Assembly (NCBI GenBank): GCA_022264855.1
Contig: JABYQU010000069.1
Span: 62,001 to 126,000 of the forward strand
From: Lenzites betulinus
Taxonomy: Eukaryota > Basidiomycota > Agaricomycetes > Polyporales > Polyporaceae
DNA: 64,000 nt
Direction: 5' to 3'
Shown piece by piece: positions 11,821 to 23,800 of this stretch. The first letter of the stretch is position 1, and each line of letters begins with the position of its first letter. The position numbers and the translations under genes are program-made. The notes beneath the pieces were generated by a model. It had not been told where the DNA came from, did no database searches, and saw nothing but the letters and a program-made list of their open reading frames with translations.

Positions 11821-12792
11821 GTTCGCATGAGATGGAGACTGATGTGGAAGACAGTTGCCGTGTGTGCGCGTCGGATCGAGCATAGCATGAGATCACTGTA
11901 GCTATAAAAAAGGAGCACGCAGCGTGATCAGTAGTAGAGCTGCGAGTGCGGCTGGATAGAAGTCTCATACCGCCTAGCTCCTGCCGGTGGAGGTTTTGCA
12001 GGAGGCGCATGCGAACAAGAGTGAAGGCTGTGTGGGGTCCTGGGAAGCCTGCCTCCGGCGAGGGAAACGCGGCGAGTGCGGCAGGCGTGCAGCTGCCCAG
12101 GCGTTTCAATGGATGCGTCCGAGCTAGAGCTTCCTTTGTAATGAATCAGAACACAGAAGGGGTGCCCTCGCCGTGGAGCCCTGGACAGTGGAGGAGCATG
12201 AGCGAGAGAAGCGAAACCGTATGCCAACTAGTCGGGGATGCAATCCGGATACTAAACAGATATGCGTACACTTGAGCGTCAGGCTTGGCATCGGATGATA
12301 AAGTGGCTTCGAGTGTCTAAGCAGGCAGATGGAAGGCAATGAGTCGCTGCGTTGGCGTATCCGTGCGGTGTGAGTACTTACTACTTCAGCACCGAAACGT
12401 AAAGCGCTTGCATGTCGTGGATGGTTTAGACACCGAATACGAGCGTCGCGCAAAGTGTTGCTAGACTTACCGGTAAAGTTGGCATCGCAGATAGTAGCCA
12501 GGCGAGTCTGCCACTGACGGCGTCCATACAGGTGGCGCCATGATACTGCCACGGGAGACGCTGCGTTACAGTTTTCGTCAGCCTACCTGTTCTGTGGTTC
12601 GTGGAGTGCCTTCGTCTTCCCGCTCGGCGACATGTTCTCGGGAATTCAATCAGTAGCACGATATGGCCGGATCTTCCAAAGCGAGTAGAACACTTATCGC
12701 GCGGTACTATAGGAAGTAACGCGGGACCCTGGACACTGCACGCTTCGTGTCCCACCGCGACGCCGCCGACCCGCGGTGGGCACGATGTTCAC
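11821..12792 (+). repeat. Dispersed repeat R1, copy 1
   Basis: About 970 bp nearly identical to parts of 29481-31812. It lacks two segments present in copy 2: about 360 bp at 29509-29869 and the 1,001-bp element at 30304-31304, whose empty target site is GCGTCAGG at 12276-12283. Its right part (about 12510-12792) also matches the inverted copy at 26978-27450. Similarity stops at about 12792, while copies 2 and 3 share a further 200 bp, so copy 1 is truncated on the right. A fragment reading LQFSSAYLFCGSWSAFVFPL (about 12575-12635) looks protein-like and may be captured coding sequence. No terminal repeats, transposase or reverse transcriptase are visible, so the class is unknown. Confidence 0.85.
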
Positions 12793-12931
12793 ACACGCGC
12801 GATCGGGTGGAGTTCGCGCGCACGATCACTGCTAGTCGCCCTCAGCCGTTGTACTGGCAGCGGTTTTGTCAAGGGCCTCCTACTGAGCGACCTCATCGAG
12901 CGTTCATAGACCACAACTCGATACCGACCCT

Positions 12932-14136
12932 ATGCACACTGCTCTCTACAAGGAACTAATTGTCAGACGTGGACTGATTTACCGATATTATTGGTCTCCT
13001 TCAGCGCACCAAAAGCCCGCTCTGCTCTTTCTGCACGGCTTCCCGTCCTACGCCTCGGACTGGCAAAAACAAGTGGTTTACTTCAGAGAGCTCGGCTATG
13101 GGATCCTGGCTCCTGACCTGCTGGGTGCAGGAGGTACTGCGAAACCCCTTGACCCCCAGGTATTCCGGCTGAACGACATGGCACGCGACATCATGGACAT
13201 TCTCGCCGCAGAGGGGATTCACAAAGCCATAGGCATTGCTCATGACTGGTGAGTGTGTCTTTTCTTCGCTGAATTGTCAGGCTAAACTGACGAATAATTG
13301 ATGCAGGGGTTCCGTCCTCCTTTCTCACCTGTCGTTGCTGTACCCGGATTCCTTCCAGGCTTATGGATGGATAGGCCTCTGTTTCATGGAGCCTATCACC
13401 GTCCGTTTCGACCTCAACATGGCCATGGTGTATACTAAGGAGCTGCTCGGGTATGAGGGCTATGCGTACTGGCAGTTCTTCTTAAGGGATGATGCACACA
13501 GCGTCATCCAGCAGCATGTGAGCCGCCCCGCTCTTGACCACGCACTGGACTAACCCCCTTTCCAGGTCGACAGCTTCCTGCAGCTAATGTATCCTAACAA
13601 TCCGGATGACTGGCTCACCTATATGGCTCTGCCCAACAAAACGGCCGGATGCATCGAGGGTGACCTACGACTAGGTCGTCCATCATATCTTGACGAGGAG
13701 GTGAGTAAACCCGTTGTCCAGTGACAATGTCTACACTTAAATGCTGCGATCATGTAGGAATACGCCGTGCTCCGTAACAACATTTTGGCTGGCGGCGTGC
13801 AATCCTCGTTGAACTGGTACAAGGCACAAGTTGAGAACATTGACTTACAGGATAACCGCCATCAGTATATGCAGATTTCGGAGTGGTGATTGTACTCGCT
13901 CATCATGTTCAATCACAGAAATCCCAGAGAATACCTGGAAGCTCCTGGCCCCCTCCTTCGTTGTTGTCGCGCTCAAAGACTACATCTGCACACCCCAGCG
14001 AGTCAAGATCACAATGCCAAAGTATGCGTCAGACGTCGAGTACTGCGAAGTTGAGAGCGGACACTGGCCCCATCTCGAATACCCGGAAGAGGTAAATGCT
14101 GCTTTGCATCGATGGATGGAGGCCCGGGGATGGTGA
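12932..14136 (+). CDS. Epoxide hydrolase-like alpha/beta-hydrolase (possible frame break near 13900)
   Basis: The protein starts at 12932 and has the family landmarks: oxyanion motif HGFPS (about residue 36), the nucleophile in HDWGS (Asp at about residue 105, split by an intron at 13249), and the C-terminal acid (KDYIC, about 13975) and histidine (ESGHWPHLEYPEE, about 14055). Epoxide hydrolases open epoxides to diols through an aspartyl ester; the HDWG form favours this over lipase or dehalogenase. Introns at 13249, 13519 and 13700 splice cleanly. The last one does not: every GT donor between 13855 and 13900 leaves two bases, whereas usable acceptors before ENTWKLLAP also need two. Either a one-base indel or a non-canonical intron lies here, so the copy may be a recent pseudogene. 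It lies between two P450s, which fits epoxide handling in the same pathway. Confidence 0.75.
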
Positions 14137-15311
14137 CTCGTCAGGCGCGCGAGAAGGTTGGATGGTGTGCCCATAGCTGATTGCTAGTTCACTATGTCCG
14201 GTATCATGTCCAGAGCCCGCGTCATTTCGACGCTGCCCTAACATGCAGAGAAAATTAGCACTTGATCTGTGTGGAGAGGGAGGTGCATGCACGTTGTGCT
14301 TACCTTCCTCCCTCCCTCCTTTGGCTGCCGCGGTGCTGGCATGTGATGTGGTACGTATCTGGTTGTCTTCGCTATCCCTACTGATGTCGTGCGGCGCGCC
14401 ATTTGTCGCCGCCGGAGGGAGCTCGAGGTTAGCGCAGGTGCGTGGAGTACTTGCGATGTTGTCACGGACAAGTCCCTCGCCTGCGCGGACGTTGCACATG
14501 AACTAACTTGCTCTCCTGGTAGCGCGTCTTGCAATTGACGTCCATAAAAGCTTCGAGTGTCGGCGTCACTCGACAGCGATTGTCCTCTCGCACCCGGTGC
14601 GCACGCACAACACGACGCGAGTCAAAGGGGCCTGTCATAGATGGGTGAGTGCGCGGCCCGCCTACCTCCGACTTGATGACTTACCCTCGCACCATAGCAT
14701 GCGTCGCACGCCATGATGTCTGCGGTACACATCACCAAGGCTCCCCGTGCGCGCTGCGCTGCTATGCCGCGGTACCACCGCATGTACATCATGGTCCCCA
14801 GCCGTCAATCGAGGCAGTAGGAGGGCGGAGCACGTGCGGCTTGCCCAGAGAGTGGACGAAGCTGATCATCCACACCAGCATCGGGAGCTCCATTTACTCC
14901 TTCGTGTCCTACCACGTCTCTTGGAGAAACAGTCATTTGTTTTCATCAGCTTCCCTGACATGTAAAGATGAAACCTTACCCACCCTTCTTTTGTTGACTG
15001 CGGACCAGTTTGTCGGTTGGGATGCCATAGAGTGAAATTTCGGATCCCCTACCGCCGGGGCTTCTGTGTCACGTTGAGCCAACCGTTCCCAGTCCCAGTC
15101 TGTCTCTATTCTGCTCGATTCGGCGCTCTACAATCTAATGCTCACTATTTCGACAAAGAAGATCAAGCTATCTGTTGAGGGTCAACATTAATCACCGCAC
15201 GGTGGTATTGGCTTGAAGCGCTTCCGGCACAGGTAGTGATCATTCAACTCCGCCTGTTGCTCGGCATACTCTGTGAAGGACTCTGCAAGGGTACGGCTTG
15301 AGCTGCACATT
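14137..15311. other. Intergenic, no supported gene
   Basis: Only short overlapping frames without domains. The region holds the upstream sequence of the P450 at 15312. Confidence 0.4.
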
Positions 15312-17287
15312 ATGGTCCCCTTTCTGGCAGCAATCTTGTGTGTTGTTGTGCTACTATGTGCAAAATACGTAGCCCGCCGCCACCGTTATGCTCGCCTCCC
15401 GCCTAGTGAGTTGGGTACTATGTCAGCGTGCTCAGTGCGACTAATACATACACTTATCATCGCTGCCATGATTAGGTCCCTCTTCCGCCAGGATGTTCAG
15501 TCAACCTTGGAAACAGTATGCCAAATGGGCTAGTGAGCTTGGTACACATCGCCTTGTCATTGCAGATGAACGGGAACTGAAATTCTCTCCCCCTTAGGCC
15601 CGCTTATTACAGTGAAGTCTTATGGTTGCCCCATCATCGTGATAAACACCGTGGACGCCGCGCTAGAACTGCTCGACAAGCGCAGTGCGCACTTCTCCTG
15701 CAAGCCGCGCTGGCCCATGGCTGAGCTCCTCGGGCGTCAGAACAACATCGGTTTTCAGTACTACAACAAGCGTTTGAGGCAAGCACGTCGTGTCCTGCAT
15801 GGTGCACTGAACCCGCACGCCATTACAAATGTGTGGGGTAGACTGTTGGATGCACACTCTTCTAAGCTGCTAAGGCGCTTCCTGGCGTCCCCAGAGACCT
15901 TCTATGCGGACGTCCAAGCGTATGTCATATTCCACATGTCTTCTAGGAGTACAACAACTGACACACCACAACACAACAGGTCCACTGAGGAGCTCATTGT
16001 GCAATTCACATACGGCAAAAAACCGGAGAGCGAGTATGTGGAGCTTGCAAAGTCTGTGCTACAGCAGACGGGTATCTCACTTCAGCCTGGTCGCTGGCTC
16101 GTCAATAGCTTCCCTATATGTAAGCACCCGGTCAGGAACATTTCAGGATTCAGCTATATGGCATCATACTCATACTGCTAGTGATATACCTGCCTTCATG
16201 GATGCCGGGTGCGGGCTTCCAACGCTGGGCAAAGGCGGCAAGAGAGGCTTTTCACCGACTAACAAGAATACCTTTTGATCAGGTTAAAGATGATTTAGTC
16301 AGTTCTTGACTACCTCCGCTGGCCCACAAGGTGCTCACAAATATACATCGTGCTAGGCTGCAGGAAAGGCCAACACATGCTTCGTGCGATTAGCGCTGGA
16401 GGCGTCAGGAGGTACAGCCGAGGAAGACGACATCGTGATGTGTGCCGCAGGCAGTCTGTACAGCGGTCAGTCACAAATCCATTTGTATATGCCTCGAAGT
16501 ACTGACCACGAGCGGTCTCCAGCTGGAACGGATACGGTGAATTCGCAGTTCTCAAGTGTATAATCCCAGATTGACGAAGAGCCTGTTGATCAGCTCGCCG
16601 GATTCATCCTGAACTTCATCTTGCTGCTCACCCGCAATCCCTATGTGCAAGCTCGAGCACGCAAGGAGATCGCATCAGTGGTCGGACCCAATCGTCTTCC
16701 CGGGCTTCAAGATCAGTCGTCGCTTCCTTACGTTGACTGTGTTATTCAAGAGGTCCATCGATTTAATCCCACAATCCCCCTGGTCACCCACGCGAACTCA
16801 AAGGAGGATGAATATCTCTGCCAGACGATTCCAGAGAAAACGTGGTTAATGGCTAATGTCTGGTACATTCAAGTTTGCTACGCACTGAGCGAGGTCGTTG
16901 AGCTGACGCAAACGAAGGGCGATGCTTCACGATGAGGACGAGTACCCAGACCCGGACGTTTTCCGTCCTGAACGCTTCATCCCTCGAGACGGGCGTGCCG
17001 TTCCTAGAGATCCACGCACCCTGGTGTTCGGTTTCGGCCGCAGGTACGCATCTCCATCACTTTTTCTGCAGCATGTTGATCACGCACCGCATAGAATATG
17101 TCCCGGAAGGCACCTGGCAGAGACTTTTATATATCTCGTTGTCGCAAGGACCATGGCGGCCTTAGATTTGCACTCCGAAGTACAAGATGGCGTTCCATTG
17201 CTCCCGCCGCTAGATTTCATCATCGGCCTAGTCCCGTGCGTTCACTGTGTGATCACTGCATGGAGTACTGAGACTAACCGGTTATAA
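15312..17287 (+). CDS. Cytochrome P450 monooxygenase
   Basis: About ten exons assemble in frame. The N-terminus is a hydrophobic anchor (MVPFLAAILCVVVLLCAKYV), followed by LPPSPSSARMFSQPWKQYAK across the first intron; the usual PPGPP hinge is degenerate (PPSPSS). Further landmarks are LPSWMPGAGFQRWA (about 16190), the helix-I motif AGTDT (about 16530), the conserved LPYVDCVIQEVHRFNP with E-x-x-R read as EVHR (about 16730), DVFRPERF (about 16960) and the heme loop FGFGRRICPGRH spanning an intron (17030-17110) with its cysteine. The C-terminus ends at the TAA at 17285. It belongs to the broad basidiomycete O-methylsterigmatocystin-oxidoreductase-like P450 group by motif pattern. The substrate is unknown; the next gene downstream on the same strand is the UbiA-type enzyme, about 1.7 kb away. 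Confidence 0.86.
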
Positions 17288-18103
17288 CAAATTTAGAATA
17301 CCTAAACCTTTCAAGTGTGCGATGGAACCGCTGTATGGTGCAAGAGAGTTAGTCTCAGGCTTGTTTGAAGAACAAGAATATACCTGCGAGTCCGCGTTCA
17401 AATTGAAGTCCAACCCGGGTGCTACGCTCGCTTGATGTGTTTTGGTAGCCGTTTGTAGATCACGCGCACGATTGACTATAATATATAACAGCCCAGCGAA
17501 GGATTGGGAAGCATGTACAGCAACCAGAAAGCAGCTGAAAACATATGCCCAAGACGAGCAACTTCAAGCACCCGCCATCCGATTTGGGAAGACGGTCACA
17601 CTGGCTTGTCACGCTGAATTATCGGGCGCGGCCTACCTATTGAACCTCCCAATTCTACTGCTTCAATCGCTCTAACAGCCCTAGTTATGTATGCCAGAAA
17701 TAGGTCTTGGAGGCTCAGCTCCAGTATTTTAATGTTGGAGTCCGGCACCAGACGTGACATATGTAACGCATCAGTGACTCTAAAACGCCAACCCAGTTCG
17801 CCCAACTTGATCACCACCTGGACGCGACGGACGATGAAGTGCTCCCAACCTGACACCCAGCTAGAGAATTTGAACGAAATATTACATCTGGTACACCCTC
17901 GGCCAAGCAGCTGGGTGAGGCATTCCGACGCACGGCCAACGCAGGACTCCCGCAGAGTCGCCGCAGGCCCGCACAGGATTCCGAGCGCATTAATTGCGCG
18001 CGTTTGCGGCACTCTGCGTGAATTTCCCTTTGCCTGTTAACTTACGCTCGTGCTACGTGAAGTTCTTCCATGTTTGTATCTTGCTAACATCCCCTCTCTC
18101 CTG
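17288..18103. other. Intergenic, no supported gene
   Basis: Short open frames on both strands only; none shows a domain or consistent splicing. Confidence 0.4.
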
Positions 18104-18356
18104 AAGGAACGGCAAGTTGCGCGAGCCCAATTCCTCACCGCGGACAACCTATCCACGCAGCTCGCCACAACGATCTCGCAGACGGTCTCGACGCACTTTG
18201 CAAGCCGGGAAGGCAGGCAGGCTGATGTCGAAGGAGGAGGTGGACAAGGTCCGTGAGGTGATCGCGCGCGCGACGTCCGTGTAGGAGATCCGGCGACTGG
18301 AGCGCATGCACCGCGAGGGCTTCCTCCCCCTGGGTATGGAGGCCGTAGGGGCATGA
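18104..18356 (+). pseudogene. LEA1 (U2 snRNP A') C-terminal relic
   Basis: Two frames carry adjoining parts of the U2 snRNP A' C-terminal region. The first reads KERQVARAQFLTADNL then STQLATTISQTVST (18104-18190). The second reads KAGRLMSKEEVDKVREVIAR, ATSV, stop, EIRRLERMHREGFLP (18210-18340). Known U2A' proteins have the order AGRLM-x-x-EE...ATS-x-x-EI-x-x-LE...EG-x-P here. Between the two parts the frame shifts, and an in-frame TAG at 18282-18284 replaces the expected Glu/Gln in ATSVxEI. The leucine-rich-repeat N-terminus is absent. The fragment is therefore a dead piece of a housekeeping spliceosome gene stranded between a P450 and the UbiA gene. A functional LEA1 must lie elsewhere. Confidence 0.78.
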
Positions 18357-18872
18357 CCCCGGAAATGCCTCCGGCGTTCACTATGAAACTCCCTGTATCA
18401 ACATCACCATCCGAAGGTCCCTTGCCCTCAACTTCACGGTAGCCCGCTGCCCAGTTCGACGATCATAGAAGCGGCACACAATCTCCCTCCGACCCACGAT
18501 AACATCTCTGTTGGACGCTCTCGAACCGTAACCTAATGATTAGGGAGACACGCATGATTGGCTCCTTTGTGGAAGACATTCCGCTGTCTTTTTTGGGCAC
18601 AAACTGACTCAATGCCCGTGCCGTCTATGACCGGTACCTGCAGCGCTTGCAGGTATGTCCCGACCCTTCGTATCACTGTCACATAATCATCTATCAAGAG
18701 GCATCCTGATGTGCTATACCCCGGGCTGTCGGTACACCCACAATGTAAGGAGGGTTTGTTTCAACAGGGAATTGTGGTGCCTCCGTTAACTGCACACTTG
18801 AATCTTGCGTAGGTCTCCTCGATATACGCCTGTACTTGAACCGTGCGTACCGTGTGTACGTGCGTCGCCGTA
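18357..18872. other. Upstream region of the UbiA-type gene
   Basis: No coding signal recognised; it carries the 5' flank of the gene starting at 18997. Confidence 0.4.
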
Positions 18873-18946
18873 TCCTGGTCTCATCGTTGTATAACGACCA
18901 CGTCTCTCATCCTGGCCTCATCGTTGTATAACGACCACGTCTCTCA
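18873..18946 (+). repeat. 37-bp tandem duplication 5' of the UbiA gene
   Basis: Two adjacent 37-bp units (18873-18909 and 18910-18946) differ at one base (T/C at unit position 7). Each contains the dyad-like word CGTTGTATAACG. The pair ends 50 bp before the proposed start codon of the UbiA-type gene, so it lies in the promoter or 5' leader. Confidence 0.9.
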
Positions 18947-18996
18947 GCTCTTTCGCTACCCGGACTACTATGCTGGTGTCAGCGTTGTGGTCCTCG

Positions 18997-20029
18997 ATGC
19001 CCGACATATGGCGGTCAGCCAAGTACCATGCGTTCACCGCGCTGCTTTTCACCATTGCGGACATTAAAACGATATTTCTGCCCATTGTGAGTGGTGGTTA
19101 CGATTTTTGGCTGCAGCTGTTAACGTATAATCGCGGCGTATAGATCGCCTTCGCATGCGCCACTGCACCACTGCACTCTTATATTCGACTACTGGCAGGG
19201 ATGAGTTGGATTTGGCTTCACCAGCTCATGTGCAACGTCTCGAATCAGGCTAGGAGTCGCGCGGAAGATGCTCTAAACAAACCGTGGCGGCCTCTCCCCG
19301 CAGGACGCATTACCCAAAAGCAGGCTATCCGCTTACGCTGGGCCGTAGTTGCCATTTGCCTCTGCTACTCGACAATACACGGAATGGACCTCGCGCTTGT
19401 GACGCTGGGGCTACTGACGACTACCTTTCTATACGACGAGGTCGGACTTTCCGGGCACTACATTGGGAAGAGTGTATGTAACATCGGCGGGTACATCTCA
19501 CTAGAGCTCGGCACAACGAAGCTTATGGGCGAGTTGCTTCCTTTTCAGATCTCTGATATACTCTGAGCTAATCGGAGCGACTGCAGGTAGCACAAGGGCC
19601 GTGGACCGCGTGTCCGCCACAGCTATATGCATTAGCGGTCTCGTCATCTTCACGACCATCCACGCACAAGACTTTGCCGATGTCGTCGGTGACATCGCTC
19701 TCGGACGTCAAACGTTCCCTATCGTAGCACCGCGGCTTTCCTGCACTGTCACCCTTCTCTCCATGCCCGCATGGTCGCTCTTCCTCGCCTGGTTTTGGGG
19801 TATTGGTCCCTGGTCCAGCTGTGTCTTCGTGACCCTCGGGGTTATCATTGCCGGGCGATATTACCGGCTCCGCACTCCCACCGCAGACAAATTCTCCTAT
19901 GTACTCTACAATGTGAGTAATGCTCGCCTCGTTGCGCTGAGGCGTAGGTAACCATTACTTCACTAGGTTTGGCTCACATTAGCCCACATCATGCCCATTC
20001 ATGCGAGAATGGGAATCTTCATCTTGTAG
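18997..20029 (+). CDS. UbiA-superfamily membrane prenyltransferase / terpene cyclase
   Basis: The best start is the ATG at 18997 (MPDIWRSAKYHAFTALLFTI). Exons: 18997-19086, 19144-19528, 19587-about 19911, and a last exon ending in TAG at 20027. The first Asp-rich region reads NVSNQARSRAED followed by ALNKPWRPLPAGRIT; the second reads TTIHAQDFADVVGD, then GRQTFPIV. Multiple hydrophobic helices surround these motifs. This NQ..S..ED..NKPWRP variant is typical of the fungal UbiA group that includes membrane terpene cyclases such as Fma-TC (fumagillin) and EriG (cyathanes), rather than ubiquinone or heme-O enzymes. It should bind a prenyl diphosphate through Mg2+ held by the two acidic motifs, in an organelle or ER membrane. 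The second intron (19529-19586) must use a GC donor (G|GCGAGT) to keep frame. Whether it cyclises FPP/GGPP or prenylates an acceptor cannot be told. Confidence 0.85.
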
Positions 20030-20870
20030 TAATCACCCAAAGAATATTTCAGCGCAGGGGCAGACGGGGCTGAGTATAACTCAGCGCCGTTTGAACAGAG
20101 CCGTAGCATCTCAGTCAACTTGACGAGCATGATATTCAGTATCCTTCGCGTGCGTCGTCGATATTGCACTCCCACAAAGCCTGCGAAAGCCCCTCGCCCT
20201 TCGCTTCGACATTGGCGTCGATCCCTCCCCACCCGCAACGATGCCAAACTTCCCGACGCAGTCGTCCGCGGATCCCGAGCTCTTTGTCCGCCGCCGCGAG
20301 TGCGTCTTTCACTCAGCTACCTGAGTTTCTTTGATTGGTATCCAGCGGTCATCGTACGCGTCGCCGGCTCGCGGGTTCGCTCAACATTCTTGGGGGTATT
20401 CCGCCCAGAGGCGGGGTCACTACAAGTTACCTAGTTTGACACATCCACATCCACGCAGTATTAGTGAGGTGGCGGATACGGCCTCTAGGCACAATGTGTG
20501 CACCACCACGAGGTACAACATCGACTCGCACTCTGCAGTGCATATAATGTCAACACAAAAATTACACGCTTCTATTCGAGACCACATCCGGCTCGCTCAC
20601 CACCACCCTGGCCAGTCCAACGCGCGCAGGGGCATAGACGAAAATGCATTCAAATCGGGCCGGCATACACATACATAGGCTTCAGAGATCATAGAATCGC
20701 AGGAGAGCGCGCGCACTATCTTAAGGAGTATAAACGTACAGTTCGAGGTGCGAGATGCGGGAGATGCGAGAGGAGGGGAGAGCGAGTCGTGGCGGGAGTC
20801 GTGAATATGTAGAAGGACGAGCCGAGACGGCGAGGAAAAAAACTAGAAAGAGCAAAAGATCTATCGTGGA
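20030..20870. other. Convergent intergenic region
   Basis: Lies between the 3' ends of the UbiA-type gene and the anillin-like gene. No gene is recognised. Confidence 0.45.
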
Positions 20871-23800
20871 TGCGCCTGCGCGCCTCCGGGCAGCGGCGGC
20901 ACGCTCTTCGTCTGGTCCTGCTGCTGCTGCCACAGCATCTCCGCCCACAGCGGGTTCGGGGGTATCCGTCCGACCATCGCGCGCAGCACCTCCAGCCTGC
21001 CGAACAAAACTGTTGTTAGTACACATCGCCACTACACCACACGCGCAGAGCGCAAGGAAAACAGACGCACCACCGGTGCTTCTCCGCGTCCGTGTCCGCA
21101 AAGAACGTGATCTCCTGGTCGGGCCCCGGCCCGAAGACGAGCCGGAACGCACGCTCGACGCCGTACATCCTGTCGTCGTCGTAGTGGCTTCGCGCGGTCG
21201 CTCCGGACGCCGGACTTAGCACGGGCGTGCGGTCGTCCTCCACCGCGATCGCTTTGCGCAGGTCTATGGTGGTGATCGCGCGCTTCGTCACGTCGTTGAA
21301 CGCGATCATGTTCGCTCCGATGATGCGGAAGTGCCGCCGTCGCCATGTCTGCACACGCAAACCAAGACCTGTCAGTCACACCCTCCAACTCGCAGCATAT
21401 CGAATCACTTACCGCACAGTCCCCACCAGACTGCGTCAGCGTCCCCTGCTGATACATCGCCTTGTGCCAGCGCACATGGCTCAGCCCGCGATGGCACTCC
21501 TCCAAGCTCTGCGGCAGCTGGTTGGGCGGAATGCCCTGCAAAGGCGGCAGGCGGAACATTTGCAGCACGAGCTCGCCGATTTGCATCGCCTTCGGCGCTG
21601 AGTTCAGCTCGAGCTTCTGCCCGATGAGGGGGAACGCCGTCTCGAGCAGCCGCGTGTCGCAGTGCGGCGCGACGTCCTTGAACGAGATGAACGCGCGCGC
21701 GAGCGAGCCGTCCGGCTTCAGATAGCGCGCTAGGTTGTCTTGCAGCTTGAACTGCGGTCGCGGTGGGGGAGCGGCGGGAGCTGGAGGTGGGAGGAGGGCT
21801 TTGGGTTTCTTCGGCGACCCGAGGCCGAGGAAGCTGCGCATGCCGCCGCCCTTGGAGGTCCCGCCGCCTTTCGACGCTGGAGGAGGTAAGGGCTGGGGCG
21901 GAGGGCGCGTCACGGGTGGAGGCTGATTGGCCTTGAACTGGGCCGCGATGTGAGGGTCCCGGCGGACTTTGATAGTTAGCGTGAATTCAAGCTTGCTATG
22001 TTCGATGCTGTGACAGCTGGATCAGAATCGACGTCGTCGAACGGCATGAGACGACTTACAGCTCAAACTCCTGGTCAATACGAGACTCCTGGCTCAACGG
22101 CGCCTCGGGAGTGGTCACGAAGTGGATCCCGTTGTTCAACGTGCATGTGATCACTGTGGGCTGGCTCGGGAGGGGAACTTGCAGGTCCCTCATACCCGTA
22201 ACTAAGTGAATGTTCACGGTGAGTTTTTTGTCACATTGAAGGCATGAGACACGAACCTCTTACGAAGACCTTTCCATGCGCCTTGCCAGGCTTGGACTGA
22301 GCGCGGAGTTCCCTGATCTGCTTCGCGTACTCGTTCTGTAGCAAAGTCGTTTGTGAGCTAACATTGCGCCATGATCTAACGCGAGAACATACCATGTCAG
22401 ACGGCCGCCGGACACTCTTCCACACCTTGCCGGTGTCGACATCTCCCGCGCCGTTCATGTGCGAAATACGATCAGCGTCTGACGACGCATAAATCGTCTC
22501 GGAATGCTCGCGCACATGGTACTTCTGCTCGAACACACGAAAATCAGCAAGCAAACCCATATATGAGAATATAACGACTTACGCTACGTTTCGGTGCCTC
22601 CAGCTTCTTCAGCTCCCGGTTGATGCTATCCGCGAAGGGCGCGTCCTCGTCACGGAGCGCCGTGATGTCCAGGAGGCCCTCCTGTTGCAGGGCTGCCGCC
22701 CGCCGCTGAGACGCCCCCGGAGTACGCGTCAGGATATCCTCAGCGTCGCCAGTGCTCATACTTCGACGGCGCGATGGTCTCCCCGAGGACGCCGTAGTAG
22801 GGTGCAGCATCGCCGGAGACCCAATGCCGATCGGGGGGATGGGTTTCCTCTGCAGGAGAGGCTCATCGTCGAGGTCGCTGCCCTCTTCGAGTCGTCGCGC
22901 CTCACGCTTCTTTGCCTTGATCAGCTCCTCGCGCGCGCGGATGGCGTCTTTCGCCGGTGGTCCCGAAGACGCGACCTCCTTCCCTTTCCCTTTGCCGTTG
23001 ACGGCCAAGCGGGTTTCGCCCGCGGCGCGCCATCCGCCATCAGGCGTAGGAGGCCGCACGGCCGCGTCGTCCAGGTCTATCTGCATTTCCTCTCCATCCT
23101 GCACGATGTCCGGCAGCGTAAACGTCGCGGCCTTGACACCCTCGGTGACTGCTTCGACGCGCAAGCTCCCGAATGACCGTTCGCCTGGCTCGGACTCGGA
23201 CAGGAGGGAGAAGTCCGCGGCCGTGTCCATCTGCGCGCCCTGTGCCATGTCCTCCATGAGCTTGTCCAGAGCACTGACGTCGCCCAAGTGCATGCTGCTA
23301 TCGCGCACGCTCATACCACGGATTGGGACGGGTCCTGCGGAACGAGGGGAGGAGGGGCGCTCTCCCAACCCGGGAGCCGCTCCTGCGCCGGGGCTGGGCT
23401 CTGCATGACGAGATACCATAGAATGTATTCCAAGACCGGCGCTGACGCTCATCCCTTCCTCTCCTAGCGCGAATCCATGACCGAAGTCGAGGTCGAGCCC
23501 TTCGAACGCGCCCTTGGCGTCCATGCGCGCGTCGACCGTGGCACCGATGTCGATACTGTGGGCGCGAGCGGAGAGCGTTGGGCGTGGTGGGTCAATGGGT
23601 TGAGGCTCTGGGTCGATAGACATCACCCCGTCGTGAGTGGGATTCTGTCCTCTGGCCATTTGGGGGAGTGCATTGGCCACACGACGACGGGCATGCGCTG
23701 AAGCGGTAGGTTCCGAGGCTGCGTCTGTCGTTTGCGAGATATCTGCCTTAGCTTCCTCGCGTTGGCGCTGCGAACTTTGTCTCGCATCCGGGGCCCGATC

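Noticed and set aside
14243..15035. Possible small secreted protein genes between the epoxide hydrolase and the P450
   Set aside because: Open frames lack convincing signal peptides, cysteine patterns and splice structure.
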